In this document: piece after piece, positions 49,119 through 57,779 of the stretch | How positions within the stretch are numbered: the first letter of the stretch is position 1 | Layout of the letters: each line of letters opens with the position of its first letter | Assembly: GCA_029938605.1 (NCBI GenBank) | Contig: JAOZUO010000034.1 | Coordinates: 1-57,779 of the forward strand | Length of the DNA stretch: 57,779 nt | Direction: 5' to 3' | Source: Deltaproteobacteria bacterium | GTDB lineage: Bacteria; Myxococcota_A; Polyangia; HGW-17; JAJRWW01 | Notes under the pieces: model-generated | What the model was told of the DNA's origin: nothing | The model's database searches: none | Seen by the model: only the letters and a program-made list of their open reading frames with translations | Program-made: the position numbers and the translations under genes

Positions 49119-49613
49119 CCAACTGGCAGGCCTGGCAGCTCCGCTCTCTGCCCTTCAACAACTTCCGGCCGTCGTTCCCCTTCGGGATCCCCCCCCTTCG
49201 GCACCATCCGCGCGCGGTCATACCTGATCCTGGGCTCCCTGACCACCGTGGCCAGCGAAGCCCAGTGGCTCGACACGAACCTCCCCCCCTTCGGGAGCCT
49301 GGACGTCCCAGCCGAGGACGAGGCGGTGTCTGGCCAGGTGTCAATCCAGGGCTGGGCCCTGGACAACAAGGGCGTCTCCTCGGCGGAGGTGCTGGTCGAC
49401 GGCGTCACCGCGGCCCAGCTCAACTACAACGTGAACCGCCCCGACGTGTGCACGGTCTGGCCCCAGTACCCGGGCTGCTCGCAGGTGGGCTACTCGGGAA
49501 CCCTCGACACCTCGGGACTCTCCGCCTGCCCCCACCTCGTCGAGGTCCGCGCCTACGACGCCGACGGCAACGACCGAATCATCGACCGCCACAGGATCTT
49601 CGTAACGCCGTAG
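48954..49613 (+). pseudogene. Decayed 3' part of an Ig-like-domain protein gene
   Basis: From about 48954 one plus frame reads QDIWRLFDSNSVEIPIDTPG, GWVALQNDALDYGVGLSMEN and LRSLPFNNFRPSFPFGI. The sense then switches frame at a run of eight C (49189-49196) and continues FGTIRARSYLILGSLTTVAS, SGQVSIQGWALDNKG and VEVRAYDADGNDRIIDRHRI to the TAG at 49611-49613. The second part is an Ig-like domain of the GWALDN type. The 5' end is missing because of the fusion to the LamG gene. Two lesions make this a pseudogene unless the C run is phase-variable or misread. Confidence 0.65.
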
Positions 49614-49619
49614 GGAGAC

Positions 49620-51032
49620 TCACGGCGGAAGGCCGAGCAGGCCGTGGCGCATGAGTAGTAGCTCGTAGACAGTGGGCTTGCCGAACCAGTAGATCTGGGC
49701 GGTGTACAGGCCGGGGAGTACCAATAGAGCGAGGCCCACGAGGCCAAGGCGGCTGCGGATCCACGCCAGCAACGGGGCGGTGAGCGCAAAGAGCAGCGGC
49801 ACCATCATCAGGAACCAACGCATGCCGTAGTGACCGCCGCCGTAGTTATTCGTGCGTAAGATGATGAAAGTCGCAAGGCCCACGAACCCCGCGACCACGG
49901 CCACGGTCTCGGCTCTCCCCGGCGCGCCGTCGGTCCATTGATCGGTCGCGCCGGCCCCTCGGCGCAGTCCGCGCCACAGGGCGGGCAGCGCCAGAAGCAA
50001 CACCGGCGTGAGCGTGAAGAGGCCCCGCCCTCCAAAGAAACAGAAGAGCCCGTACTGCCACTTGGGCTGATCGAGGGCGTCCCAGGACTTCGGCTGGTTC
50101 CAGTAGCTGCCCTCGAAATGCCACAGCGACTTCCGGAGCTGCACGGGCAGGACACCTCCGGTACTCCACCAGGTCAGGGCGAGGTGCAGAGCCGCGGGCC
50201 CCGCCGCGCCGAGCAGCAGCATCCCCGCATGACGCCACTGCCGCCGGTCCCAGAGGAGATAGACGCCCAGGGCCACCACCGGAAACACCGCCGTGAGCTC
50301 GAAGGTCACGGCCAGACAACCCGACAACCCCGCGCCGAAAGCGTACCAGGGCGAATCCTGACGTCCGGACCTCAGCTCCCGGGCGAAGACGAACATGCCG
50401 AACAGCGCGGTGGTGCTCGGTAGGTGATTGACCAGGATGGTGCCGAAGGGAAAGCACAGGGTGGACAGGCCCAGCAGGGCCGTGATCCCCAGGGCCGACC
50501 GGGGTCCGATGGACTCCCGCCGGATCAGACCGTGAAACGCCCAGAGCAACACCAGTAGAGGCAGCGTACACAGCAACGCCACGAGGATGGGGACCACCAC
50601 CGCTTCATTCTTTTTGAAGGTCAGGCCAAAACCCTTGTACAGCACATAGTAGATCCCGGCGCCGATGGTCGACAACACCGGTGGTTTGGTGGACAGGTCC
50701 CGGCCGTTGACGCGAACCTTGTCCATGGTCCGCTTGGCCAGATCCACGCCATCAATGTACGGCGTACCCTGCTCCACCAGGGCGATCATGGTGGAGTACC
50801 GCGACGAGTCGTTGGCGCCCACCACCTGGCACCGGATGCGCGGCAGCGCCAACAGCGCCACACCGTAGAGCAACACCCAGATGGCCCACCGGGATCGGAT
50901 CGCGCGCTGCCACCGGCCGTCGCGGCTCCCCGCGTCCACCTGTCCATCCGGGGCAGCCGGGGCCACACCGGTCCCTTCACCGTCTACTTCATCACCGGCC
51001 TGAACCGTCCCCGGCTCGCCTGTCTGCAACAT
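49620..51032 (-). CDS. GT39/ArnT-like membrane glycosyltransferase
   Basis: A 470-residue polytopic membrane protein. A 45-residue polar N-terminus is followed by about ten hydrophobic segments. The first periplasmic loop (NDSSRYSTMIALVEQGTPYI and TKPPVLSTIGAGIYYVL) carries the Asp and the pattern typical of polyprenol-phosphate-sugar-dependent transferases of the GT39/GT83 group. These move a sugar from a lipid carrier to a protein or lipid on the periplasmic side. GGGAGAG lies six bases before the ATG. It is convergent with the decayed cluster to its left, with six bases between the stops. Confidence 0.78.
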   Translation of the reverse strand: MLQTGEPGTVQAGDEVDGEGTGVAPAAPDGQVDAGSRDGRWQRAIRSRWAIWVLLYGVALLALPRIRCQVVGANDSSRYSTMIALVEQGTPYIDGVDLAKRTMDKVRVNGRDLSTKPPVLSTIGAGIYYVLYKGFGLTFKKNEAVVVPILVALLCTLPLLVLLWAFHGLIRRESIGPRSALGITALLGLSTLCFPFGTILVNHLPSTTALFGMFVFARELRSGRQDSPWYAFGAGLSGCLAVTFELTAVFPVVALGVYLLWDRRQWRHAGMLLLGAAGPAALHLALTWWSTGGVLPVQLRKSLWHFEGSYWNQPKSWDALDQPKWQYGLFCFFGGRGLFTLTPVLLLALPALWRGLRRGAGATDQWTDGAPGRAETVAVVAGFVGLATFIILRTNNYGGGHYGMRWFLMMVPLLFALTAPLLAWIRSRLGLVGLALLVLPGLYTAQIYWFGKPTVYELLLMRHGLLGLPP

Positions 51033-51849
<817 letters not shown>

Positions 51850-51858
<9 letters not shown>

Positions 51859-52704
51859 GGGGCGCAGCGCCTTGAGCCGGGCGCGGGCCATGGCCCAGGT
51901 CACCTCGAACGGCTTGTGTAGCGCCACCTTCTGGCCCGACGGCAGCGGGTTGGCGGGGTCCACCAGGGAGGCGGCCAGGGAGGCGGCCTCGGACAGGGGC
52001 TTGCGCAGGTAGTGGCGCAGGGCCCGGGCGTAGGCGTCGTTGTAGTGGTACGCGTCGGCCTCCACCACTTCGATGTCGGTGGTCAATCCCTGGTCCAGGA
52101 TCCCGGGGGAGAAGAGAAGGAACCGCAGGGGGTCTTTCTCATACTCCTTGGCCAGGCCCCGCACGAGCTGGACCACGCCGGCCTTACTGCTCGAGTAGGG
52201 GCTGACAAAGGGCGCGGCCCGGATCGCTCCATAGCCGCTGATGCCCACCAGGGTGCCGCCCCCGGCTTCCAGGATGGGCTGCACGCAGGACAAAAACGTG
52301 TGGTAGGTGCCAAAGAGGTTCACCTCCACGGTCTGGCGCCACTGGGCAGGGTCCAGACGGTCGAACCGCCCATAGGCGCTGATGCGACCCACGTTGGCCA
52401 CCACGTCGGTGATGGGCTGTCGGGCCTGGTCCGCTTCTCCCGCCTCGCACGCCGCATCCACCGCCGCCCGCACGCTGTCCAGATCCGTGACCTCGCAGGC
52501 CAGCCCTACTACGATGGGCTCGGGGGAGTTGGAGCGGGTCTCGGTGATCTCCCTAGACACCTCCCGCGCCACCTCCTGCGCCCGACCCAGGTCCCGTCCG
52601 GTCAGCACCACCTGGGCGCGCCGGGCCGCGAACTCGACGGCCATGGCTCGCCCGAGCCCCCGGGTACCGCCGGTGATGAGTATTTTACGTCCAAATAGAG
52701 GCAT
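51850..52704 (-). CDS. Short-chain dehydrogenase/reductase (KDSR-like)
   Basis: A 284-residue classical SDR. Seen: the cofactor motif TGGTRGLG at about residues 11-18, the Asn of VVANVG, the catalytic Ser in GISGYGAI, and YSSSK (Tyr and Lys). Length and the extended C-terminus resemble 3-ketodihydrosphingosine reductases, but substrate cannot be told from sequence. It lies 112 bp downstream of the Fe-S gene of the AGPS-like operon on the same strand and may be part of it; a lipid carbonyl substrate (for example acyl- or alkyl-dihydroxyacetone phosphate) would fit. Its stop codon lies in the heptamer repeat. Confidence 0.85.
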
Positions 52705-52816
52705 CGCCGTTACGATCTACCAGTCCCCAACCAATCGGCCGCCAGCATACCGACGCATGGTCGGCCCGGCAATGGAATTCGCTGACCTGGAATTCGCTCC
52801 GATGGCCTGGGCCCAC

Positions 52817-53902
52817 TCAGAGCTGACGCGCCAGCAACGTCATGAGGTTGACCACCTCCACGTTGCCGCTCTCCTGACTCAGGTTCCGCTCGCAGGTGGC
52901 GCAGGCACTGACCACCATGGGCACGTCCGTGCGCATCACCTCCTCGAGGCGTCGCTGGGCGATCTTCGCCGACACATCGGGCAGGTTGTCCGCCACCAGC
53001 CCTCCCCCACCGCAGCAGTAGCCCCGCTCCCGGTTCCAGGTAAACTCGTGGATCTCCCGCACGGCCCGCCCCATGAGCCGTCGGGGCGCGTCGAACACTC
53101 CGAGCCACCGGCCGAGGTAGCAGGGATCGTGGTAGAAGGCCTCGGGCACCGTGGAGCTCACCTGGATACGCGGGGCGTAGTTGTCCATGAACTCCACCAC
53201 ATGCAGGACCTCAGCCGAGATGGGTGCGCCGAGCTGCGGGTACAAAAACCGCATCATCCAAACGCAGGCCGGACAGTCACAGATGATCTTTTTGTAGTTC
53301 GAAAGCTTGGAGGCGATCTCCTTGGCCAGGAAGCTCAGCTCGGACATGAGCCCCGCCGCCCAAAAAGGGTAGCCGGCGCAGACGTACTCGCCGTCGTGCA
53401 GGGCCACGTAGTCCACGCCCACTGACTCGAGCACCTTCAGCGTGTCGTGAAGCACCCTGGGGCTGTGCTCGATGGTGTCGCAGCTGGGGAAGTAGGCCAC
53501 CTGGGCCTCCTCCACGAAGAACCGCTCCTCGATGGTGTGGTGCAGCTCGTGCAGCAAAGAATCGTTGCGCGCGTAAAAACGGTCGGTGAACTGCTTCATG
53601 GACGGCGGGTCCATGCCCTTGTTCACCGCCTCGGCCCGGGCAGCGAACAGGGCCGGGGTCACGTCCACGTCGTGCTCGCAGTACTCCCCGCACAGGCCGC
53701 ATCCGTTACAGTGGTAGAACACCGACGCGGTCTCGGGGGTCAGTTCCACCTGGCCCTTGCGCACCAGATTGGCCATGGCCATCTTCGCCTGAGGGATCAC
53801 CGACTCCCGTCGCTCGGCGTTCCCCACCGGGCAGGTGTGCCGACACAGCTTCGGGCAGTAGGTACACAGCTCGAGTGCCTTCTCATACTCGTCAAAACTC
53901 AT
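52817..53902 (-). CDS. Fe-S/CCG-domain protein (GlcF/HdrD-like)
   Basis: A 361-residue protein. Two 4Fe-4S binding segments lie at the N-terminus (CTYCPKLCRHTCPVG and CNGCGLCGEYCEHD). Two CCG-type domains follow (PSCDTIEH...CAGYPFW...CDCPAC; YHDPCYLGR...CCGGGG...CATC), as in the electron-transfer subunits GlcF and HdrD. I chose the ATG at 53902, which overlaps the stop of the FAD gene by one base (TAATG); the longer frame is GC-rich noise. It probably takes electrons from one or both FAD proteins to the quinone pool. Confidence 0.87.
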   Translation of the reverse strand: MSFDEYEKALELCTYCPKLCRHTCPVGNAERRESVIPQAKMAMANLVRKGQVELTPETASVFYHCNGCGLCGEYCEHDVDVTPALFAARAEAVNKGMDPPSMKQFTDRFYARNDSLLHELHHTIEERFFVEEAQVAYFPSCDTIEHSPRVLHDTLKVLESVGVDYVALHDGEYVCAGYPFWAAGLMSELSFLAKEIASKLSNYKKIICDCPACVWMMRFLYPQLGAPISAEVLHVVEFMDNYAPRIQVSSTVPEAFYHDPCYLGRWLGVFDAPRRLMGRAVREIHEFTWNRERGYCCGGGGLVADNLPDVSAKIAQRRLEEVMRTDVPMVVSACATCERNLSQESGNVEVVNLMTLLARQL

Positions 53903-55338
53903 TATTCGGTCCCCAGGATCCCGGGGTTCATGATCCCCGCCGGGTCCAGCTTGCGTTTCACCTCTGTGAGCACGGCCAACCGCTGCTTCGCGTTGTCGTC
54001 GAGCAGCGCCGCCCGGTGCTGACCGCCGCCGTACACATGGCCCAGCCCGCCACCGCCGGCGTGACACACTCGAGCTGCCAGCCTCCACGCCTCGTCGTAG
54101 GCCTCCAGCGCAGCCTCCGCCGAGTCCGCCTCCCCCCAGAATGCACAGCCCAGGCTGGCCCCCTCCAGGCGGGCGTGCTCCACGGTGATCCGCGTACGCC
54201 ACCCCCGCTTTTCGAAAGCCTCCTCCAGATTATCGTACAGCCCCGACAGGGCCTGCCAGGTGGCCCCCAGCTCCACGTAGTCTGCGAAGAGGTGATCTTG
54301 CACCAACAGCGGCGTCATGCGGAACCCCGCCGCGAACCGCTGCCCCCACCACCTCCTCGCCGGCGCCTGGCCGAGCCCCTCTCCGCCGAGGGCCGTGGCC
54401 AGATCTCTCACGATCTCCTGCTCGACCTCCACCAACTCCACTGGGCCCTCGTAGGCCAGCAGGAGCACCCGCCGGGAGAGGTCGGCCGGTGTGGGCTCGG
54501 GCGCGTCTTGCTCCCGGTCGGACCGCCGGAGCCTGGGGTCCCGCTGGATCCGAGCCACCAGGGGCCGCACGCCCGCGGCCAGACTCTGACGCAAGGCTCC
54601 CATGGCGGGCGCGACCTGCTCGAAGCAAAAGCTATCGAATCGCCGGTGCAGGGGCAGCCGGTGCAGCCGCAGATGCGCCGCGGTGATCACGCCGAGGGTC
54701 CCCTCGGCCCCGATCAGCAGATGCGCCAGCTCAGGTCCCGTGGCCCGGCGGGGCGCCACCCGGGTGTGTACCACCTGACCATCAGGGAGCACCGCGGTGA
54801 GGCCCAGGCACAGGTCCCCCACCCGACCGTACCTAGACGAGAGCATGCCCGCAGACTGCGTGGAGAGCCAACCACCGAGGGTGGCGGTGGTCATGGAGGT
54901 GGGTACGTGACCCAGGCTGAACCCGCGGGCGTTGAGCCGCTCCTCCAGCTCTACACCCACGATGCCCGCCTGTACGTGCACCACCATGGACACCTCGTCC
55001 ATGTCCAGGATGTTGCACATGCGCTTGCAGTTGATAACGATCCAGGGCCGGTCGCCCCGGGGAGAGGCCCCCCCCACCATGGAGGACCCGCCGCCGTAGG
55101 GGATCACCGGCAAGGCGTAGGCAGAGGCGATGCGCAGCACATGCGCCACCTCGGCGGCGGCCCCTGGCCACACGACCCACTTGGGCCCCCGGGGCCATGG
55201 TCCCGACCGTGACTTCATGAGCGCCCGGGGCCAGAAGTCCAGGGCGTGGGCGATGGTGTCCACAGGACTAGAGGAGAGATTCTCCGGCCCAACGGCCTCG
55301 GCGAGCTGCCCGGTGATCTCCGATTGAGGAACGCTCAT
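53902..55338 (-). CDS. FAD-linked oxidase, GlcE/AGPS-like without the HHH motif
   Basis: A 478-residue VAO/PCMH-type flavoprotein. The FAD-binding segments PVIPYGGGSSMVGGAS (about 78-93) and VPTSMTTATLGGWLSTQSAG (about 145-164) are present, as is the C-terminal DPAGIMNPGILG. The triple-His motif of alkyl-dihydroxyacetonephosphate synthase is replaced by GHVYGGG, so catalysis would differ from its neighbour. The ATG at 55338 overlaps the stop of the upstream gene (ATGA). It resembles a second, diverged subunit as in GlcD/GlcE pairs. Confidence 0.85.
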   Translation of the reverse strand: MSVPQSEITGQLAEAVGPENLSSSPVDTIAHALDFWPRALMKSRSGPWPRGPKWVVWPGAAAEVAHVLRIASAYALPVIPYGGGSSMVGGASPRGDRPWIVINCKRMCNILDMDEVSMVVHVQAGIVGVELEERLNARGFSLGHVPTSMTTATLGGWLSTQSAGMLSSRYGRVGDLCLGLTAVLPDGQVVHTRVAPRRATGPELAHLLIGAEGTLGVITAAHLRLHRLPLHRRFDSFCFEQVAPAMGALRQSLAAGVRPLVARIQRDPRLRRSDREQDAPEPTPADLSRRVLLLAYEGPVELVEVEQEIVRDLATALGGEGLGQAPARRWWGQRFAAGFRMTPLLVQDHLFADYVELGATWQALSGLYDNLEEAFEKRGWRTRITVEHARLEGASLGCAFWGEADSAEAALEAYDEAWRLAARVCHAGGGGLGHVYGGGQHRAALLDDNAKQRLAVLTEVKRKLDPAGIMNPGILGTE

Positions 55339-56921
55339 GAGAGCCCCAGCACGCCCGGGTTCAGGATAGACGCCGGGTCAAAGGTCGCCTTCAGGGTCTG
55401 AAGCAACCGCAGGGAGTTGCCGTGCTCCTCGGTCATGAAGTGCGCCTTGGAGCGCCCCACGCCGTGGTGGTGGCTGATGGTCCCGCCGGCGCGCGTCGCC
55501 GCGGTCAGGCCCCTGCGCCAGAGCCGGTCGTACTGCTGCCGCGTCTGGCCGGGATCCGTAGCCGGTCCCACGAAGGAGAAGTAGATGGAGCATCCCTCCG
55601 GGTAAGCATGGGAGAAGTGGGCCATGACGAAGGCGAAGGGCGCGATGGCCTTGCGCACACCCTCGTACAGGTCCATGAGACGATCCCAGGTCGCCGCCAC
55701 CTCCATGGTGTCGACGAAGGCGCCGCTGGTAAACAGCTTGGACTGCTTGTAGCTCACGGCGTAGCGGTTTTTGAACCAGTGCCACCCCGGCTCCTCGCCC
55801 AGGTCCTTGCCGCCCGAACGCATGAGCTCGTCGTGGCCGAGGCGAGCCTGGACTTCGGTCAGCCGCTTGTCTCCCTCCCAGCCGACGACCAACAGGCAGC
55901 CGTCCGCCGAGATCCGGGGCGCCAGCTCTTCAATGAGACGGTTGGTTACGTCCGGCCGGGTCAGCACCATCTGCAGCGCCTTGCGCTTGAGCCACGGCAT
56001 CGCCCCGCTGCCCTTCACGCGACCGGAGATGGCGTCGAGCAGGGTGTCGGCCTCGGAGCCCTTCTCCGCGCTGGAACGCGCCATCACCGTGTCGAACTCG
56101 TCGTAGAGCCGCACCACCGCCGGCCGCAACCCCGCCTGCATGAGCCGCCGGATGGCCTCGCAACCGGCCGATACCCGGCCAAACCCGTAGCCCCGCATCA
56201 TGCGATGAGCAGGGGCCGGGTGCACCTTCAGGGTCGCGGCGGTGATGAACCCCAGCGCCCCCTCGCTGCCAATAAACAACTGGGTCCAGCTCGGACCGAC
56301 CCCGCCTCCCATGTCCCGCCCGGTCTCCAACACCTCCCCCGTCCCCGTCACCACTTCCATGGTCGTCGCCATATCTTCGATCTTGCCGTAGAGCGACGAG
56401 CACTGCCCGGCCGAGCGTGTGGCCAGATACCCCCCCAACGTCGAACACATGAGCGACGACGGAAAATGCCCCAGGGTCAGCCCCTCCATGTTGAGCCGGT
56501 CCTCCAGGTGCCAACCGATGATCCCGCTCTGGGCCCGCACCAGGTTATTGTGCGGCTCGATGCGCACCACGGAGTCCATCTCCTTGAGGTCCACGATGAC
56601 GCTCCCCGCCCCGGCCATGGTCCCGCCGCACACCCCCGACCCCGCCCCAAAGGGCACCAACACCACCGGGTCACCCCCGACCCCGGCCTTCGCCTTCGCC
56701 CACTGGACAAGCTCTACAACCTGCGCCGAATCCTTCGGCCACACCACGCACGCCGGCGGCTCCGGCGCATGTTTCCCGGCGAGCTTCTCGATCTGCCCCC
56801 CGGGCCACAGGTCCCGGGCATAGGCGATGCGATCGGTCACATGATTGGAAACCCGAAGGTCGGGCAGAGCGTCCCGAAGCTCCGCAAGGCGGCTATCTGC
56901 GCTGGTCAGAGGTGCTGTCAT
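55335..56921 (-). CDS. AGPS-like FAD oxidase (alkyl-DHAP synthase family)
   Basis: A 528-residue flavoprotein. FAD segments VLVPFGAGSGVCGG and FPSSLMCSTLGGYLATRSAG are present. GTISHHHGVGRSK near residue 480 is the triple-His signature of alkyl-dihydroxyacetonephosphate synthase, which exchanges the acyl chain of acyl-DHAP for a fatty alcohol in ether-lipid formation. The C-terminus DPASILNPGVLG fits. I prefer the ATG at 56921; ATGs at 56948 and 56963 would add 9-14 residues, and no start has a clear Shine-Dalgarno. It is first in a three-gene overlapping operon. Confidence 0.85.
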   Translation of the reverse strand: MTAPLTSADSRLAELRDALPDLRVSNHVTDRIAYARDLWPGGQIEKLAGKHAPEPPACVVWPKDSAQVVELVQWAKAKAGVGGDPVVLVPFGAGSGVCGGTMAGAGSVIVDLKEMDSVVRIEPHNNLVRAQSGIIGWHLEDRLNMEGLTLGHFPSSLMCSTLGGYLATRSAGQCSSLYGKIEDMATTMEVVTGTGEVLETGRDMGGGVGPSWTQLFIGSEGALGFITAATLKVHPAPAHRMMRGYGFGRVSAGCEAIRRLMQAGLRPAVVRLYDEFDTVMARSSAEKGSEADTLLDAISGRVKGSGAMPWLKRKALQMVLTRPDVTNRLIEELAPRISADGCLLVVGWEGDKRLTEVQARLGHDELMRSGGKDLGEEPGWHWFKNRYAVSYKQSKLFTSGAFVDTMEVAATWDRLMDLYEGVRKAIAPFAFVMAHFSHAYPEGCSIYFSFVGPATDPGQTRQQYDRLWRRGLTAATRAGGTISHHHGVGRSKAHFMTEEHGNSLRLLQTLKATFDPASILNPGVLGLS

Positions 56922-56987
56922 TTGCAGAATTCGGACACTACCGGCCATAACGCACAGTGTCAAGGCGCACCAGATTGCCCCATTTGA

Positions 56988-57482
56988 TCACAGACGTTCC
57001 CCGCTAGCGCCAGAGGCGCCGCGTACGTGGGCAACGGGGCGCGGGGCGTGGGCCGGAGGCCACAGGCTTGTGGTCAGAGGCCGGGGCATCGGACTCGGGA
57101 TGACGGGAGACGAAAGACACGGACACGGGCACTTGTTGTCCAGGTCTGTGGGCAGGTCCTTGAGCCGATGCTTGTGCGCCTTTGCCGACAGCTTGTCCCT
57201 GGTGTCTGGCTCGCGGTCCCAGATCGCATCCTTCAGTTGTTTAGCCCAGCTCTCTGCGTCAAGTCCCCAGAGGACCTTGCGTGCCACCCCCACGTAATCG
57301 CTGATGTGCTTCCAGTCAGCGCAGAAGTCGGCCCGGTAGGAAATGAAAGCCTCGTCGAAGGCCGCTGGAAGACCGGAGCCGAGGTCGCCGAGTCCCTTGA
57401 CGAAGGTGTTGCCTCCCAGTCCCTTGCGTCCGGCCAATGCGAGCAAACTCGGTTTGTCGACTTCCAGCCGGAAACATTTCAA
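56988..57482 (-). CDS. Protein of unknown function, possibly frameshifted
   Basis: A frame of 164 codons; the first codon is TTG at 57482, after an A/G-rich stretch. The first 115 residues look protein-like (FRLEVDKPSLLALAGRKGLG, AFDEAFISYRADFCADWKHI, ISDYVGVARKVLWGLDAES). The last 45 (Pro/Ser-rich) look like out-of-frame sequence. I do not recognise it. Upstream, another frame reads VRNAVTWASKGEI and would join this one if a run of five G (about 57489-57493) lost a base, so the true start may lie near 57522. The palindrome array at 57533 is its probable control region. Confidence 0.45.
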   Translation of the reverse strand: MKCFRLEVDKPSLLALAGRKGLGGNTFVKGLGDLGSGLPAAFDEAFISYRADFCADWKHISDYVGVARKVLWGLDAESWAKQLKDAIWDREPDTRDKLSAKAHKHRLKDLPTDLDNKCPCPCLSSPVIPSPMPRPLTTSLWPPAHAPRPVAHVRGASGASGERL

Positions 57483-57532
57483 TTTCCCCCTTCGAAGCCC
57501 AGGTCACGGCGTTGCGGACCAAATGGCCTGGC

Positions 57533-57680
57533 TAATATAACAGCCTATTAGCTTGGTCCCTATATCGGACCATATTACGCCTCTAACGTAATAGTCTCCT
57601 GATTTAGTCCCTATATGGGACCAAACTACTTCTCTAATATATCAGCCTCTTGGTTTGGTCCCTGTCGTGGACGATGTCCC
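57533..57680. promoter_or_regulatory. Array of three palindromic sites at 51-bp spacing
   Basis: Three AT-rich units start at 57533, 57584 and 57635, exactly 51 bp apart. Each carries a partly palindromic core: GGTCCCTATATCGGACC (57555-57571), AGTCCCTATATGGGACC (57606-57622) and GGTCCCTGTCGTGGACG (57657-57673). Unit starts (TAATATAACAG, TAACGTAATAG, TAATATATCAG) are also alike. Fifty-one bases is close to five helical turns, so bound proteins would sit on the same face. An operator for the gene at 56988, for a gene outside the window, or an iteron-like origin are the options. Confidence 0.65.
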
Positions 57681-57779
57681 AAACATTCAGGACTGTCCAC
57701 CGCCCATCACCGGGGCGCCAGGGATGCCGATCCGCAGCGGGACATGACGCCGGAGCGTCTACCGGACTCACCTTCTGAA

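Noticed and set aside
53875..56987. Long plus-strand frames opposite the FAD/Fe-S operon
   Set aside because: Antisense of three clearly identified enzymes; His/Pro/Arg-rich composition typical of shadow frames.

Overview
The window is high-GC and densely coded. It looks like a chromosomal segment from a Myxococcota-type (formerly deltaproteobacterial) Gram-negative bacterium. Evidence for this: a BamA/OmpH/LolD outer-membrane locus, Mla-type lipid ABC transport genes, an AgmX/PglI-type protein, many large lipoproteins with Asp-rich linkers, Cys-rich repeats of the kind common in myxobacteria, a GGCG/MYXO-CTERM-like sorting tail, and an alkyl-dihydroxyacetonephosphate-synthase-like (AGPS-like) gene cluster. 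The assignment rests on gene content only.

Layout. 1-3.3 kb: a leucine-rich-repeat lipoprotein gene lying between two near-perfect duplicated fragments of the mla genes found at 6 kb. 3.6-4.7 kb: an unknown secreted or anchored protein. 5.3-9.8 kb (minus strand): an overlapping operon of a TPR lipoprotein and two complete MlaF/MlaE pairs with no MCE (MlaD) protein; the two ATPases carry complementary defects that predict a heterodimer. 10-14.3 kb: a repeat lipoprotein broken by an in-frame TGA, a small STAS-like protein coupled to a DUF4340 membrane protein. 14.4-18.1 kb: an EAL protein, then hemG overlapping a radical-SAM gene. 18.3-23.4 kb: AgmX/PglI protein, small proteins, lipoproteins, OmpH. 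23.5-29.8 kb: second OmpH, bamA, lolD, ddl, menA.

29.8-41.9 kb: two repeat islands (29.9-30.8 and 40.8-42.0 kb) with dispersed and tandem hairpin repeats and a transposase remnant, enclosing large surface lipoproteins, a glycosidase-like lipoprotein, a PIN toxin-antitoxin pair and a TetR regulator. 42-49.6 kb: an FHA/sigma-54 activator, a good sigma-54 promoter match, then a tightly packed run of lipoproteins and carbohydrate-active-like proteins that is decaying toward its 3' end. 49.6-57.5 kb: a GT39-like membrane glycosyltransferase, a Cys-rich remnant, an SDR, and a three-gene overlapping Fe-S/FAD/AGPS-like operon that may make ether lipids. The right edge holds an AT-rich array of three palindromes at exact 51-bp spacing.

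Most notable: (i) the asymmetric two-MlaF/two-MlaE transporter; (ii) two structured mobile elements (26586-26751 and 39992-40153) that share a core with a co-varying hairpin, have different terminal inverted repeats, and each provide the stop codon of the neighbouring gene; one is also translated into the BamA N-terminus; (iii) the tandem hairpin array at 30205-30507; (iv) the operator array at the right edge. No rRNA, tRNA or CRISPR array was recognised. All functional names come from reading motifs by eye; no database search was made.
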